The notes under the pieces were generated by a model. The model was not told the origin of the DNA. It worked only from the letters and a program-made list of their open reading frames with translations, and made no database searches. The translations under genes were made by a program, and so were the position numbers. 64,000 nt of DNA from Actibacterium sp. 188UL27-1 (GTDB lineage Bacteria; Pseudomonadota; Alphaproteobacteria; Rhodobacterales; Rhodobacteraceae), in NCBI RefSeq assembly GCF_016901225.1, contig NZ_JAFEUL010000003.1:186001-250000 (forward strand), read 5' to 3'. This document shows positions 16,221 to 25,154 of the stretch, piece after piece; position 1 is the stretch's first letter; each line of letters starts with the position of its first letter.

Positions 16221-16997
16221 CTACCGCTCCAAATACCGAAAGCGGCGCCTATGGGCCCAGCGAAACGCCTGGTCGGTCAGCAATCCGATGATCCCGATGG
16301 CCACGATCCCCGCCATGACCTCGGGCGTTTTGACGAACCGCCGCAAGGACCAGATCACGTGGCCGATACCGGAGGAGGCCGCCACGATCTCGGCGATGAT
16401 CAGGTAGGTCCAGCACCAGCCCAGGGTGATGCGCAGGTTATCAACGATATTGGGCAGGGCCGCTGGGAAGACGATGTCGCGGATCACCTGCCACTGGCTG
16501 GCCCCCAGGGTGAAACCGGATTCCACGTATTCGGCGGGCACACGTTTCGTGTCGTCCGAGATCAGCAAGACAAGTTGAAAGAACGTCCCCATCCACAAAA
16601 CCGCGATCTTGGATGCCTCTCCCACGCCGAACCAGATGATCAGCAGCGGTACCATGGCGGGCACGGGCAAGTAGCGGATGAAATCCACGAAAGGCTCCAC
16701 AAAGGCGCCGACTGCGCGGTAGCACGACATCAGCAGGCCCAGCGGCACCGCAACGATGACCGACAGTAGAAAGGCCAGCCAGACCCGCCCGACCGAAATG
16801 GCGATGTCGCCTGCGAAGTTGCGTTCGGTGAACAGCCGCCCGAACGCCTCCACCACGGCGAAGGGGGTCGGCAGGAACTGCTGTTTCACCCAACCCGACA
16901 CCGATGCGACATGCCAAAGGCCCAGGAACAGCAACAGCCCCGCCAAGCCAAGGGCAAGCTCGGTCCGGCGCGGCAGGGAGGTGCGAAACCCAAACAC
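16221..16997 (-). CDS. ABC transporter permease, SsuC/TauC type
   Basis: This 258-residue membrane protein has about six transmembrane segments, from LALGLAGLLLFLGLWHVA at the N-terminus to a terminal basic stretch (HRRRFRYLER). The conserved cytoplasmic EAA-like loop that contacts the ATPase is in the region GFTLGASQWQVIRDIVFPA. FIRYLPVPAMVPLLIIWFG corresponds to the family's RPIPxxAxxPL block. It is intact and spaced 4 bases from the ATPase gene and 9 from the solute-binding protein gene. Confidence 0.9.
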   Translation of the reverse strand: MFGFRTSLPRRTELALGLAGLLLFLGLWHVASVSGWVKQQFLPTPFAVVEAFGRLFTERNFAGDIAISVGRVWLAFLLSVIVAVPLGLLMSCYRAVGAFVEPFVDFIRYLPVPAMVPLLIIWFGVGEASKIAVLWMGTFFQLVLLISDDTKRVPAEYVESGFTLGASQWQVIRDIVFPAALPNIVDNLRITLGWCWTYLIIAEIVAASSGIGHVIWSLRRFVKTPEVMAGIVAIGIIGLLTDQAFRWAHRRRFRYLER

Positions 16998-17006
16998 CGG
17001 TTTAGC

Positions 17007-18020
17007 TCAGCGGGTCTTGCCCTCGAACAAATCCGGCAGCAGGCTGCCGTCGATATAGGGCGCATAGTCAAGCGGCCCGTCCTGCAGATCGAGCGACAGG
17101 TTGATTTTGTTGAAGTCGTCGAACACCGTCCGCAATTTGCCGTCGCCAGAGGCGGGCATGTAGTCCAGCGTCTCCTCATAGGTGGTGTATTTGACGCCCG
17201 CCAAGGCCTCTTTCATCTCTTCCGGGGGCACGTCGAATTCTGGCGCGGACAGCGCGATAAAGGCGTCTGGATCCTCAACATAGTCGTCAATCGCCCGGTA
17301 GATGCCCCGGAGGAATTTGGCGTATTTCTCTCGATTGGCCTGATAATCATCGGTGCGGACCAGGATGATATCGGTGATCAGCCCCTCGTAATCTGCCGAT
17401 GACAGCAGCACCTTTGACCCCTCGCGGGAGGTGTTCTTGACAATCTGGCTCAGCATCGGTTCCCAAGTGGCGACGGCGGCAATGCTGTCATCCTCAAAGA
17501 CCGCGATAGAATCGTCTGTGTTGATCAGTTTGATATCCAGATCCGCCACTGATTTGCCGATCTCGCTGAGCGCAAACTGGGTCAGGACCGTGCCGGGGTG
17601 GTTGATTTCCCCGGCGAAGGTCTTGCCCACCAGATCCTCCACCGTCTCAATTCCGGGGCCCGCCACAACGCCATCGGCGCCGACCGAGATGTCGATGGTC
17701 CCGATGATCGTGCCCGTCGTCTCCGCCGTGCGGGGCCGTGCCATGCTTTCGCCGATGGTGCGCATGGTGCAATCGACCGCGCCCGTTTCCAGCGCAGGCA
17801 GCACATTCGCGCGGTCATTGTCAAAGGCCCAAGTCACGGTCAGCTCTTCCTCGGCGAAATAGCCGTTCTTATCGGCGACAAAGACGGGCGCGAAACCGAA
17901 CCAGAACGGAAAGACGCAGTTGATCGTATCCGCGGCCCGCGCCGTGCCCGCGGTGAGCGTCGCCAGTGCGGCAATCGCTGCTGCAACACCTGTCAGTTTG
18001 CGTGAAATCGGTCGTGTCAT
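17007..18020 (-). CDS. ABC transporter solute-binding protein, NMT1/SsuA type
   Basis: This 337-residue exported protein has a signal peptide with an Ala-rich core (residues about 8-29, cut at ARA-ADT). The mature protein opens with INCVFPFWFGFAPVFVADKNGYF, the usual start of NMT1/THI5-like binding domains for nitrate, sulfonates, riboflavin or pyrimidine precursors. It then carries LPALETGAVDCTMRTIGE and LVGKTFAGEINHPG. It delivers substrate to the permease and ATPase encoded just downstream. A gap of about 150 bases separates it from the ureohydrolase gene before it, so an internal promoter at 18021-18168 is possible. Confidence 0.88.
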   Translation of the reverse strand: MTRPISRKLTGVAAAIAALATLTAGTARAADTINCVFPFWFGFAPVFVADKNGYFAEEELTVTWAFDNDRANVLPALETGAVDCTMRTIGESMARPRTAETTGTIIGTIDISVGADGVVAGPGIETVEDLVGKTFAGEINHPGTVLTQFALSEIGKSVADLDIKLINTDDSIAVFEDDSIAAVATWEPMLSQIVKNTSREGSKVLLSSADYEGLITDIILVRTDDYQANREKYAKFLRGIYRAIDDYVEDPDAFIALSAPEFDVPPEEMKEALAGVKYTTYEETLDYMPASGDGKLRTVFDDFNKINLSLDLQDGPLDYAPYIDGSLLPDLFEGKTR

Positions 18021-18168
18021 GATGTTACCCCCTATTTACCCCGGGCTTTAGAGTATGGGGGATGGCGTGAACTGATGAGGTGACACGCAAAGGGTTGCGC
18101 AGGGATTGGGCGTTCTGCTGTTTTTCCTGGCGGATTGGTCCGGTTTGCCCGGTTTCTGGGCGCAAGTT

Positions 18169-19122
18169 TTACGTTTTTGACCAACTTTCGGCGAGCAGGC
18201 ACAGGATCTCGTACCCCAAGGCGGCACCCGCGAGGGAGGTCACATAGCCTGTGTCAAAGGGCGGCGAAACCTCGACCAAATCCGCGCCCACATAGCTGAG
18301 GTTGCGCAGGCCACGCAGCAGAACCTGCGCCTGATGTGTCGTCATGCCACCGATCTCTGGCGTGCCAGTGCCGGGCGCATAGACGGGGTCGAGGCTGTCG
18401 ATGTCAAAGCTCAGATAGACCGGCCGGTCGCCGACCAAAGCGCGGGCTTCATCTGCAATCGCGGCGGGGCCGGTTGCGTGCAGTTCTTCGCAAAAGACCA
18501 CGCGCATGCCGTGGGCCTGTGAATAGTCCCATCCTTCGGCAGAGTTCTGGGTGCCGCGGATGCCGATCTGAATAGTGGCTTTGGGGTCGATCAAGCCTTC
18601 CTCGACCGCGCGGCGAAAGGGGGCGCCATGGTTGAACTTGGACCCCTGGAAGCTGTCCCACGTATCGGTATGGGCATCGACATGGATCAGTGCCACTGGG
18701 CCGTCCGCAGCCACTGCCCGCAACAGGGGCAGCGACACGGAGTGGTCCCCGCCAAACCCAAGGGGTAGGATACCGGCATGAACCAGTTTGGTGGCAAATG
18801 TTGCGATCTCACCATGGCTCGCCTCAATATCGAACATGCTGGTGAAGGCCACGTCGCCCATGTCGCGCACCTGGCACCGGGCAAATGGATCGATCCGCGT
18901 GGCGTGGTTGATCGACCGGATGAGCGAAGACTGGTTGCGGATCTCTCGTGGGCCGTGGCGCGCACCCGGGCGGTTGGTCAGCGCGCCGTCATAGGGAATG
19001 CCGAACAGGCCGATATCAACCCCGTCCAGCCGATCAGCTAAAGGCGCGCGCAGCAGCGTCGCCACCTCGGCAAAGCGGGGCGCCCAGCGGTCAGGTGTGG
19101 CGGGGGGGCGAAAGGTCGTCAT
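18169..19122 (-). CDS. Ureohydrolase (agmatinase/guanidinobutyrase family)
   Basis: This 317-residue enzyme of the arginase/agmatinase superfamily has every dimetal ligand in place: GGDH127, D149-A-H151-x-D153 and D240-I-D242 (SFDIDSLDP). These enzymes hydrolyse a guanidino group to urea plus an amine. The DAHTDTW and FNHGAPFRRA context resembles guanidinobutyrase and guanidinopropionase more than arginase. The gene starts inside the stop of a second ureohydrolase gene (4-base overlap). With a creatininase upstream, the target may be creatine, guanidinoacetate or another carboxylated guanidine. The metal is predicted to be Mn or Ni; the exact substrate is open. Confidence 0.85.
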   Translation of the reverse strand: MTTFRPPATPDRWAPRFAEVATLLRAPLADRLDGVDIGLFGIPYDGALTNRPGARHGPREIRNQSSLIRSINHATRIDPFARCQVRDMGDVAFTSMFDIEASHGEIATFATKLVHAGILPLGFGGDHSVSLPLLRAVAADGPVALIHVDAHTDTWDSFQGSKFNHGAPFRRAVEEGLIDPKATIQIGIRGTQNSAEGWDYSQAHGMRVVFCEELHATGPAAIADEARALVGDRPVYLSFDIDSLDPVYAPGTGTPEIGGMTTHQAQVLLRGLRNLSYVGADLVEVSPPFDTGYVTSLAGAALGYEILCLLAESWSKT

Positions 19123-20072
19123 GGCGCGCCCTTTGCGTGGAGAATGCGGCCGATTGTGTTCAGCAACAATTGCGCCGCTAGGATCGAGGTACTGCCGGTC
19201 GGGTCGTAATCCGGCGCGACCTCCACCAGGTCGATGCCGACGATGGGCTGGCGTTTGGCGAGGATCGCGATCAGTTCCAGCACTTCGTAATAGAGAAATC
19301 CGCCATGGCTGGGCGTGCCGGTACCGGGCGCGATGGACGGGTCAAATCCATCGATATCGATGGTCAGGTATAGTTTGGTATCGGCGGGCACGCGGTCTGC
19401 CACGGCCTCTACCCCCAGCTTGCGGATCTGGCGAACCGACAAGATGTCGGAGCCGCGGGCGCGGGCATCGTCGTAGCCTTCCTTGGCGGTGGAGGAGACA
19501 TTGCGGATACCAAACTGGCTGATCCCGGTGACATGGTCCTGTTCCGCCGCGCGCCGCATCGGGTTGCCATGGCCGTAGCGGACGCCGTGGCGTTCATCGA
19601 CGAAATCCAGATGGGCGTCGATCTGCACGATATGGATCGGCCCGGCATCGGCAAAGGCGTTGATACAAGGGATATTGACCGAGTGATCGCCGCCCAGCAC
19701 GACGGGCAAGGCACCGGCGGCCAGGATCTTGCGCACGCCATATTCGATGTTGCGGTGGCTGCCGTCGGTATCGGTATGGATGATATCGGCATCGCCCAGG
19801 TCCACGATCCGGGCGCCTTCCAGGTAGGTCACGTCATCCTCATGGTCATAGGCCCCGGCATGGCCGAACGCGAAGAGGGTCGAGGCTTCGCGGATCCCGC
19901 GCGGCCCAAACCGCGCGCCAGACCGCCACTGGGTCCCGAAATCGAAAGGCGCGCCCAGGATGGCGACATCGGCATCGATGGCGTCCCAATCCTCGACATA
20001 TGGATATTTGCCGAAGGTCGCGATGCCGACGAAGGGCAGGTTGAGGCGGCCCGAGGCGTAACCGTGGCTCAT
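19119..20072 (-). CDS. Ureohydrolase, second paralogue
   Basis: This 317-residue paralogue of the neighbouring ureohydrolase is clearly diverged from it. Metal ligands are intact: GGDH130, D152-A-H154-x-D156 and D239-I-D241. The substrate side of the second motif reads DAHLDFVDERHG in place of DAHTDTWDSFQG, and the N-terminus carries a longer extension (FGKYPYVEDWDAID). Such differences in the loop after DAHxD set substrate choice in the family, so the two enzymes probably act on different guanidines or form a heteromer. The two genes are coupled by overlap. It is likely cytoplasmic and hexameric, as relatives are. Confidence 0.85.
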   Translation of the reverse strand: MSHGYASGRLNLPFVGIATFGKYPYVEDWDAIDADVAILGAPFDFGTQWRSGARFGPRGIREASTLFAFGHAGAYDHEDDVTYLEGARIVDLGDADIIHTDTDGSHRNIEYGVRKILAAGALPVVLGGDHSVNIPCINAFADAGPIHIVQIDAHLDFVDERHGVRYGHGNPMRRAAEQDHVTGISQFGIRNVSSTAKEGYDDARARGSDILSVRQIRKLGVEAVADRVPADTKLYLTIDIDGFDPSIAPGTGTPSHGGFLYYEVLELIAILAKRQPIVGIDLVEVAPDYDPTGSTSILAAQLLLNTIGRILHAKGAP

Positions 20073-20109
20073 GGAAAGTTTCCTCGTGTAAAGTTCCCGT
20101 TGTCTAGCA

Positions 20110-20889
20110 TCACACGGTCATATTCTGAAACGCTTCGGTAATCTGGCGGGCAAGCTCTGGGACCAAGGTTTCAACAACGGCCTTGCCCTTTTCCGCTGTC
20201 GCACCGGCAGCGGATGACAGCGCGCCGGAATGGCTGACCGAGGCCGGATCGAACGGATAGACATCGTATAGCGGGAAATCTGCGGGCGGGTGGTCGGGGA
20301 TCAGATCGCGGCGCACCAGATCAGGGGCAAGGTGCAGCATGACGGAGGTTTCCATGACGGCGGCATGCTCCAATTCCCACGAGATCAAGCCATCGGGGAA
20401 GAGCACCTTTTCAAGCGCGGCGTTGATGGAGATCCAGTAGCCCATCTTGACGATCCTGACATCGGTGATCCCTTCGGATTTTAGCGCGCGTAACGAAAGG
20501 TCCGCCGCTTCGGTCAGGAACATCTGGTTTTCCATATGCCCGTCGAACAGCACGATTTTTGTCAGGCCGTGGCGGGCGAAATCGCAGATCAGGTCGCGCA
20601 CCATCAGCGTGTAGGTCGCGCCATCCAGGGAGGCGCAGCCTGGCATGTGGTTGCCGCCGCCGCTTTTGGGCTGGGATTTGTAGCCATAGGACAGGGTTGG
20701 TGCGACGAGGGCGTCGATCTGCGCTGCCACCCGTTCGGCCAGTCGTTGCGGGATCATGGCATCGGTGCCAAGCGGCAGGTGCGGCCCGTGCTGTTCGAAC
20801 GCGCCGGTGGGCAGGATCACCACCGGTGGCCCGGCTTTGACCCGCGCGTCAAGCTCGGGAGAGGTCATTTCATCGAGGCGCACGGTCAT
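20110..20889 (-). CDS. Creatininase (creatinine amidohydrolase)
   Basis: This 259-residue protein matches Pseudomonas creatininase closely as I recall that sequence. The metal ligands E32, H34 and D43 lie in GAFEQHGPHLPLGTD, with H118 and E120 in FDGHMENQMF. The loop YGYKSQPKSGGGNHMPG, and W152, W171 and H175, fall where the enzyme's gating Trp and catalytic His lie. Creatininase opens creatinine to creatine (Zn/Mn dependent). Other family members, such as MftE and ArfB, lack the SQPKSGGGNH loop, so a creatinine-type cyclic substrate is likely. The stop overlaps nothing, while the start overlaps the amidohydrolase stop (ATGA), showing coupling. Confidence 0.85.
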   Translation of the reverse strand: MTVRLDEMTSPELDARVKAGPPVVILPTGAFEQHGPHLPLGTDAMIPQRLAERVAAQIDALVAPTLSYGYKSQPKSGGGNHMPGCASLDGATYTLMVRDLICDFARHGLTKIVLFDGHMENQMFLTEAADLSLRALKSEGITDVRIVKMGYWISINAALEKVLFPDGLISWELEHAAVMETSVMLHLAPDLVRRDLIPDHPPADFPLYDVYPFDPASVSHSGALSSAAGATAEKGKAVVETLVPELARQITEAFQNMTV

Positions 20890-22397
20890 TGGAGCCAGGC
20901 CGGTTCCTGGCCCAGGCGGTGCAGGCCGATATCGCAGGCGTTGGCCTTTTTGTGGGCCTGCCAGAATGCAGCCTCAAACGCCTGGTTCATGGCTTCGGTC
21001 TTGGTGTGTTGGGCGAGGAAGGCGGGCATCTCTTCGCGAAGTTCGGCTAAGAGCGCGGCTTCATCGACATGGAGGCATGTGCCGTCTTGTGCCATGATCT
21101 GCCCGCCGACGATGGCATGGGTGATTGACGATCCCGTCTCACAATAGACCAGATGGTTTGCAATGTTGTTGCGCGGTGTGAAGGGCACGGTGGCCAGGTC
21201 GATGACCAGCATATCGGCCTTATGCCCGGCCTCCAGCGTGCCGGTTTTTGGCAGGCAGGCGCTTTTGGCACCGCCGGACGTTGCCGCGCGTAAAATTTCG
21301 GGGGCCGACAGCCAGTAGGCCGTATCGGGCGTTTGAACGTTGTGGATCAGGCCGGCAGCATGCATCACCGCGAACATGCGCGTGGTGTCGGAGGTGGAGA
21401 CGCCGTCGCTGCCCAGTGCGACATTCACCCCGGCGTCAAGCAGGCGCCGGACAGGGGCGACGCCCGCGCCGAGTTTCTGGTTCGAGATGACGTTATGAGC
21501 GATGGAGCAGCGCGCATCGCCCATCAGCTCGATATCCGGATCGGTCACCCAGATCGAATGGGCAATCGTGGTGCGTTCGCGCAGGAGGCCGTGGCGGTGC
21601 ATATAGGCGATCAGGGTTTCACCGTAGAATTCCGGCCCGGTGACCGCCTGCATCTTGGTTTCGAGGATGTGGGTGTGGAAGGGGGCATCGTGCGCCTCAG
21701 CCAACTCCATCGCGGCTTGCATCAGGTCGACGGTGCAGCGCTGAGGCGCGGAGGGGGCCACCATGAAGTTCAACCGCCCGGATCGGCCATGGTGTCGGGT
21801 GAACGCCTCCTTGCAATGGGCGAGCCAGGCCTTTGCATCACCCGTGCCCAGGGCATCGGCCTGGGCTGCCAGGTCAGGCCCCACAAAGTCGCGGACAAAG
21901 GGGATCGTGTCGAGGAATGGTCGATCCACGATATGACCAGAGATCGTGGCGCGCAGGCCGACATCGTCATAGGCCTGGAACACGGCGTCCAGTTGCTCCG
22001 GCGTTTGATGCGGGCTTTCATAGACATCATCGGTGACGCAGGTGGTGCCGGATTTGAGGGACTCGATCGCGCAGAGGGCAGTGCGGAGATAGACCAGCCG
22101 GGGCGACAGGACCTGCGCCCCTAGGATCGGATAGGCGTAGAGCATCCACACTTCGAGCGGCATGTTATCGTAGCGGCCCTTATAGAGCGCCTCGGGCGAA
22201 TGCATGTGGGCGTTGACGAGGCCGGGCATGACCAGCTTGCCCCGCCCGTCGATGGTTTGATCGGCTTGGGACAGGTCCAGGTCAGGGCCGATGGCGATGA
22301 TCCGGTCCCCTTGGATCAGGAGGTCAGCGGTGAATGGTTTGGCCCCATGATCGGCGTCGAGGACCAGGATTTCGGCCCCGGTGATGGCGATGGACAT
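20886..22397 (-). CDS. Amidohydrolase family deaminase (cytosine deaminase/AtzB-TrzN group)
   Basis: This 503-residue metal hydrolase has the mononuclear subtype pattern: H64-x-H66 in GLVNAHMHS, HTHILET in the middle, AHSIWVT, and the Asp in ALGSDGVST. N- and C-terminal strands form the usual beta-sandwich. The group includes guanine, 8-oxoguanine, creatinine and triazine deaminases or dechlorinases, plus SAH/MTA deaminase. A long C-terminal helix-rich tail (about 60 residues) is present. It is sited between a polyamine-type transporter and creatininase, so it probably deaminates the imported cyclic amidine, for example creatinine to N-methylhydantoin. That substrate is inference. Confidence 0.8.
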   Translation of the reverse strand: MSIAITGAEILVLDADHGAKPFTADLLIQGDRIIAIGPDLDLSQADQTIDGRGKLVMPGLVNAHMHSPEALYKGRYDNMPLEVWMLYAYPILGAQVLSPRLVYLRTALCAIESLKSGTTCVTDDVYESPHQTPEQLDAVFQAYDDVGLRATISGHIVDRPFLDTIPFVRDFVGPDLAAQADALGTGDAKAWLAHCKEAFTRHHGRSGRLNFMVAPSAPQRCTVDLMQAAMELAEAHDAPFHTHILETKMQAVTGPEFYGETLIAYMHRHGLLRERTTIAHSIWVTDPDIELMGDARCSIAHNVISNQKLGAGVAPVRRLLDAGVNVALGSDGVSTSDTTRMFAVMHAAGLIHNVQTPDTAYWLSAPEILRAATSGGAKSACLPKTGTLEAGHKADMLVIDLATVPFTPRNNIANHLVYCETGSSITHAIVGGQIMAQDGTCLHVDEAALLAELREEMPAFLAQHTKTEAMNQAFEAAFWQAHKKANACDIGLHRLGQEPAWLQ

Positions 22398-22400
22398 GGT

Positions 22401-23474
22401 CTATCCCTCCTTCAGGACATAGGCGGCCTCCGCCGGCCAATGGGCATGGACCGTATCGCCGGGGATGAGGGTGATGCGATCAAGCTCTGACTGCTGCAAC
22501 TGCACTTTCATCTGTGTCTGGTCGGCCAGCAGCAGGTAGAGCGTGACGAAGGAGCCTGTGAACTCTTCCGTCAGGAAGGTTGCTGTGACCGCATTCTCAG
22601 CGCCCGTTTCGGTGGCGGATAGGGTGACTGCGTTGGACGGGATCAGGACAGTGGCCAGTTGGCCGGGTTGCGGGGGATGCCCGGCTTTGGCGGTAAAGGT
22701 GCCGACAGCCGTTTCGACCCTGTGATCTGGGCCCCCTGTCCCCGTTATTATGGTGCTGGCGCCCACGAATTCGGCCACGAACCGGTTGGCGGGGGCGCGG
22801 TAAACCTCCCGCGCGGACCCGATCTGTTGCAGGTGCCCTTGGTTGAGGATGGCGACACGGTCGGCCATGGCGAAGGCTTCGGACTGGCTGTGGGTGACAT
22901 AGAGGAACGTGATGCCCAATTCGCCATGCAGGCGTTTGAGCTCTGCCTGCATCTGCAGCCGCAGATGGGCGTCGAGCGCGGACAGCGGTTCATCCAACAG
23001 CAGGATTTCGGGCTCTAACGCCAGGGCCCGGGCCAGGGCCACCCGCTGGCGTTGCCCGCCCGAAAGCTGATTGACCCGGCGGTCGGCCATGGCGGCGATG
23101 TCGAGCCGTTCGAGCCATTCACCGGCCTTGCGCCTGCGATCCGGCAGTGCATGGCGGCGTTTCTGTTTGAGGCCAAATTCCACATTCTGGCGGACGGTCA
23201 TGAACGGGAACAGCGCGTAGGATTGCCATACCATGGGCATATCCCGCTCCCACGGGGGCAGATTGGTGATGTCGCGGTCCCAGTGGCGGATCTGGCCCGC
23301 GCTGGGCGCCTCTAGCCCCGCGATCATCCGCAGGGTCGTGGATTTGCCGCAGCCAGACGGGCCCATCATGGCCAGGAACTCCCCCTTTTCCACCGTGAGG
23401 GTGGTCGGGTGTAGGGCCGTGTCGGAGCCGAACTGCTTTTCCAGCGCGTGGAGCGTAAGGATTGGTTTCGCCAT
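22401..23474 (-). CDS. ABC transporter ATP-binding protein, PotA type
   Basis: This 357-residue ATPase has Walker A GPSGCGKSTTL, Q-loop WQSYALFPF, signature LSGGQRQRVALARAL, Walker B LLLDEPLSALDA and H-loop VTHSQSEA. A C-terminal TOBE domain of about 110 residues follows, which fits the spermidine/putrescine/iron/glycine-betaine (PotA) family. All catalytic residues are intact. It forms one complex with the two permeases and the solute-binding protein encoded upstream; the ATG overlaps the permease stop by one base. It energises import of a cationic or zwitterionic nitrogen compound. Confidence 0.92.
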   Translation of the reverse strand: MAKPILTLHALEKQFGSDTALHPTTLTVEKGEFLAMMGPSGCGKSTTLRMIAGLEAPSAGQIRHWDRDITNLPPWERDMPMVWQSYALFPFMTVRQNVEFGLKQKRRHALPDRRRKAGEWLERLDIAAMADRRVNQLSGGQRQRVALARALALEPEILLLDEPLSALDAHLRLQMQAELKRLHGELGITFLYVTHSQSEAFAMADRVAILNQGHLQQIGSAREVYRAPANRFVAEFVGASTIITGTGGPDHRVETAVGTFTAKAGHPPQPGQLATVLIPSNAVTLSATETGAENAVTATFLTEEFTGSFVTLYLLLADQTQMKVQLQQSELDRITLIPGDTVHAHWPAEAAYVLKEG

Positions 23475-24247
23475 TAGCGGGCCTGCCGGGGTGTGATCAC
23501 CTGCGCGATGGCGACGAGGGTGATTGAGATGAAGAAAACGAGTGATCCAATGGCGTTGATCCGTGGGCTGACCTGACCCTGGAGGAGAGCGAGGATGCGG
23601 ACGGGCAGCGTTTCCTCTAGGCCCGAGACGAACCAGGCGACCATGAATTCATCGAAGGAGACAGCAGCCGTGATGGCGAGCCCCGCCAGGATCGCGGGCA
23701 TGCACCATGGGATGGTGATGGACCACATCGTGGCCCAACGGCTGGCGCCGAGGTTCCAGGCGGCGGGTTCGATATCAGGCGACATATCGGCCAGGCGCAT
23801 CCGGATCAGGGCCATGGCAAATGGCGCGCAAATCACGACATGGCCTGCGATGACGGCTGAGAGTGTGCCCACAAGGTTCACCATGGAGAAGAAGGACAGC
23901 ATGCCGAGGCCCAGGATCAGGACTGGCACAGTGGGCGGCAAGGCGGCGATGGCCAGGTAAGGCAGCTTGCCCCGGAAATTGTAGCGGTAATCGGTATAGG
24001 CCGTGGCGAACCCGATGAACGTGGCCAGGACCGAGACGATGGCCGAGACGCGCAAGCTGCGCCAGAAGCCTGCGCGCACGCTGTCATCCTGGAAGATCGC
24101 GACGTACCATTTCAGGGAAAAGCCGCCCCAGGGCAGGCTCGGGAAGCGGTCGGCGTTGAAGGAAAAGACGACGAGCGACGCGATGGGCGTGAGGATGAAG
24201 AGGAACACTAGGACCGTCCAGGCGGCTTGCCAGCGCGCGGCGGTCAT
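23474..24247 (-). CDS. ABC transporter permease, PotC type
   Basis: The start is at 24247 (MTAARWQAAW), where the ATG overlaps the preceding permease stop by 4 bases; sequence upstream in the same frame is not native. The 257-residue protein has six predicted membrane spans. The EAA-type loop AAWNLGASRWATMWSITIPWCMPA contacts the ATPase. PotC-like features are ISxxFDEFMVAWF late in the protein and FGLATAYT-type motifs early. It is the second membrane subunit of the PotABCD-like importer. Confidence 0.9.
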   Translation of the reverse strand: MTAARWQAAWTVLVFLFILTPIASLVVFSFNADRFPSLPWGGFSLKWYVAIFQDDSVRAGFWRSLRVSAIVSVLATFIGFATAYTDYRYNFRGKLPYLAIAALPPTVPVLILGLGMLSFFSMVNLVGTLSAVIAGHVVICAPFAMALIRMRLADMSPDIEPAAWNLGASRWATMWSITIPWCMPAILAGLAITAAVSFDEFMVAWFVSGLEETLPVRILALLQGQVSPRINAIGSLVFFISITLVAIAQVITPRQAR

Positions 24248-25113
24248 TTCTTGGCCCCTGGGCGTCCGTAGGCGGCAAAGAGCGCGGCGAAAAGGACGGT
24301 GATTAGGGTGAACACCATCGTGACGGCCACGACCGAGGCGCGGGGCCAGTGATTGCCGGATTTCGTCTGATCCACGATCAGGATCGACAGGGTGGGTGGG
24401 GTGCCGCCGCCTAGATAGGCTGGGCTGACATAGTCGCCGAAGGTCAGAATGAAGGCGAAGGTCGCGGCGAGGATCAGGCCAATTTTGGCCGCGGGGATCG
24501 TGACGCTGACTGTCGTGCGCAGGGGGCCGCAACCCAGATTATGCGCCGCGCCGATCAGCGACCGGTCAATGTTGGACAGGGCGAAATATTGGATCATCAC
24601 GGTTAGTGGCAGGCATAGGGTCAGGTAGCCGATTGTGGCCCCGAAGGCATTGTTGAGCATTTCAAACGGGCCGAGGCCGAGCCAGCCAAACATAACATTC
24701 AGGACGCCTTCGGTGGACAGGATGATCTTCCACGAATAGATGCGCACCAGATAGCTGGTGAAGAACGGCGTCACGAGGAGGAAGATCGCGATGCGCCGTG
24801 CTCGGGGGGAGGCGCGGAAGGCCAGGTAATGGGCAGCTGGAAAGGCGATGACGCTAGCGAGGACTGCGACGAGGGCGGCCAGTTCGAACGTATAGAGGTA
24901 GCCCGTCCAGAAGTAGTCGCGGGTGAACATCCGCTCCCAGTTGCGGGCCGTGAAATCAGGGGTCAGGCGATAGCTTTTGACCGCCCAGAAGGTCATCGCG
25001 ACCAACAGGCCGAGCGGGACGAGGAAGAACGCTGTCTGCCAGATAAGCGCCGGGGCCCCCCAGAAGGTGGCGAACCCGTCAAAGCGGCGGCGCGGTTTTG
25101 ATGATGGTGCCAT
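24244..25113 (-). CDS. ABC transporter permease, PotB type
   Basis: The start is taken at 25113 (MAPSSKPRRRF) because the upstream extension overlaps the solute-binding gene and lacks hydrophobic or conserved sequence. The 289-residue protein has a basic N-tail, then about six membrane segments. The EAA-like loop AAHNLGCGPLRTTVSVTIPAA is present, as is the FGDYVSPAYLGG stretch characteristic of PotB/PotH permeases. It is intact and coupled to the PotC gene. It is the first membrane subunit of the importer. Confidence 0.9.
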   Translation of the reverse strand: MAPSSKPRRRFDGFATFWGAPALIWQTAFFLVPLGLLVAMTFWAVKSYRLTPDFTARNWERMFTRDYFWTGYLYTFELAALVAVLASVIAFPAAHYLAFRASPRARRIAIFLLVTPFFTSYLVRIYSWKIILSTEGVLNVMFGWLGLGPFEMLNNAFGATIGYLTLCLPLTVMIQYFALSNIDRSLIGAAHNLGCGPLRTTVSVTIPAAKIGLILAATFAFILTFGDYVSPAYLGGGTPPTLSILIVDQTKSGNHWPRASVVAVTMVFTLITVLFAALFAAYGRPGAKK

Positions 25114-25154
25114 GGTGGTGCGGCGCGCCCTAAGTGCCGGGCGCGCCCTTGTCC

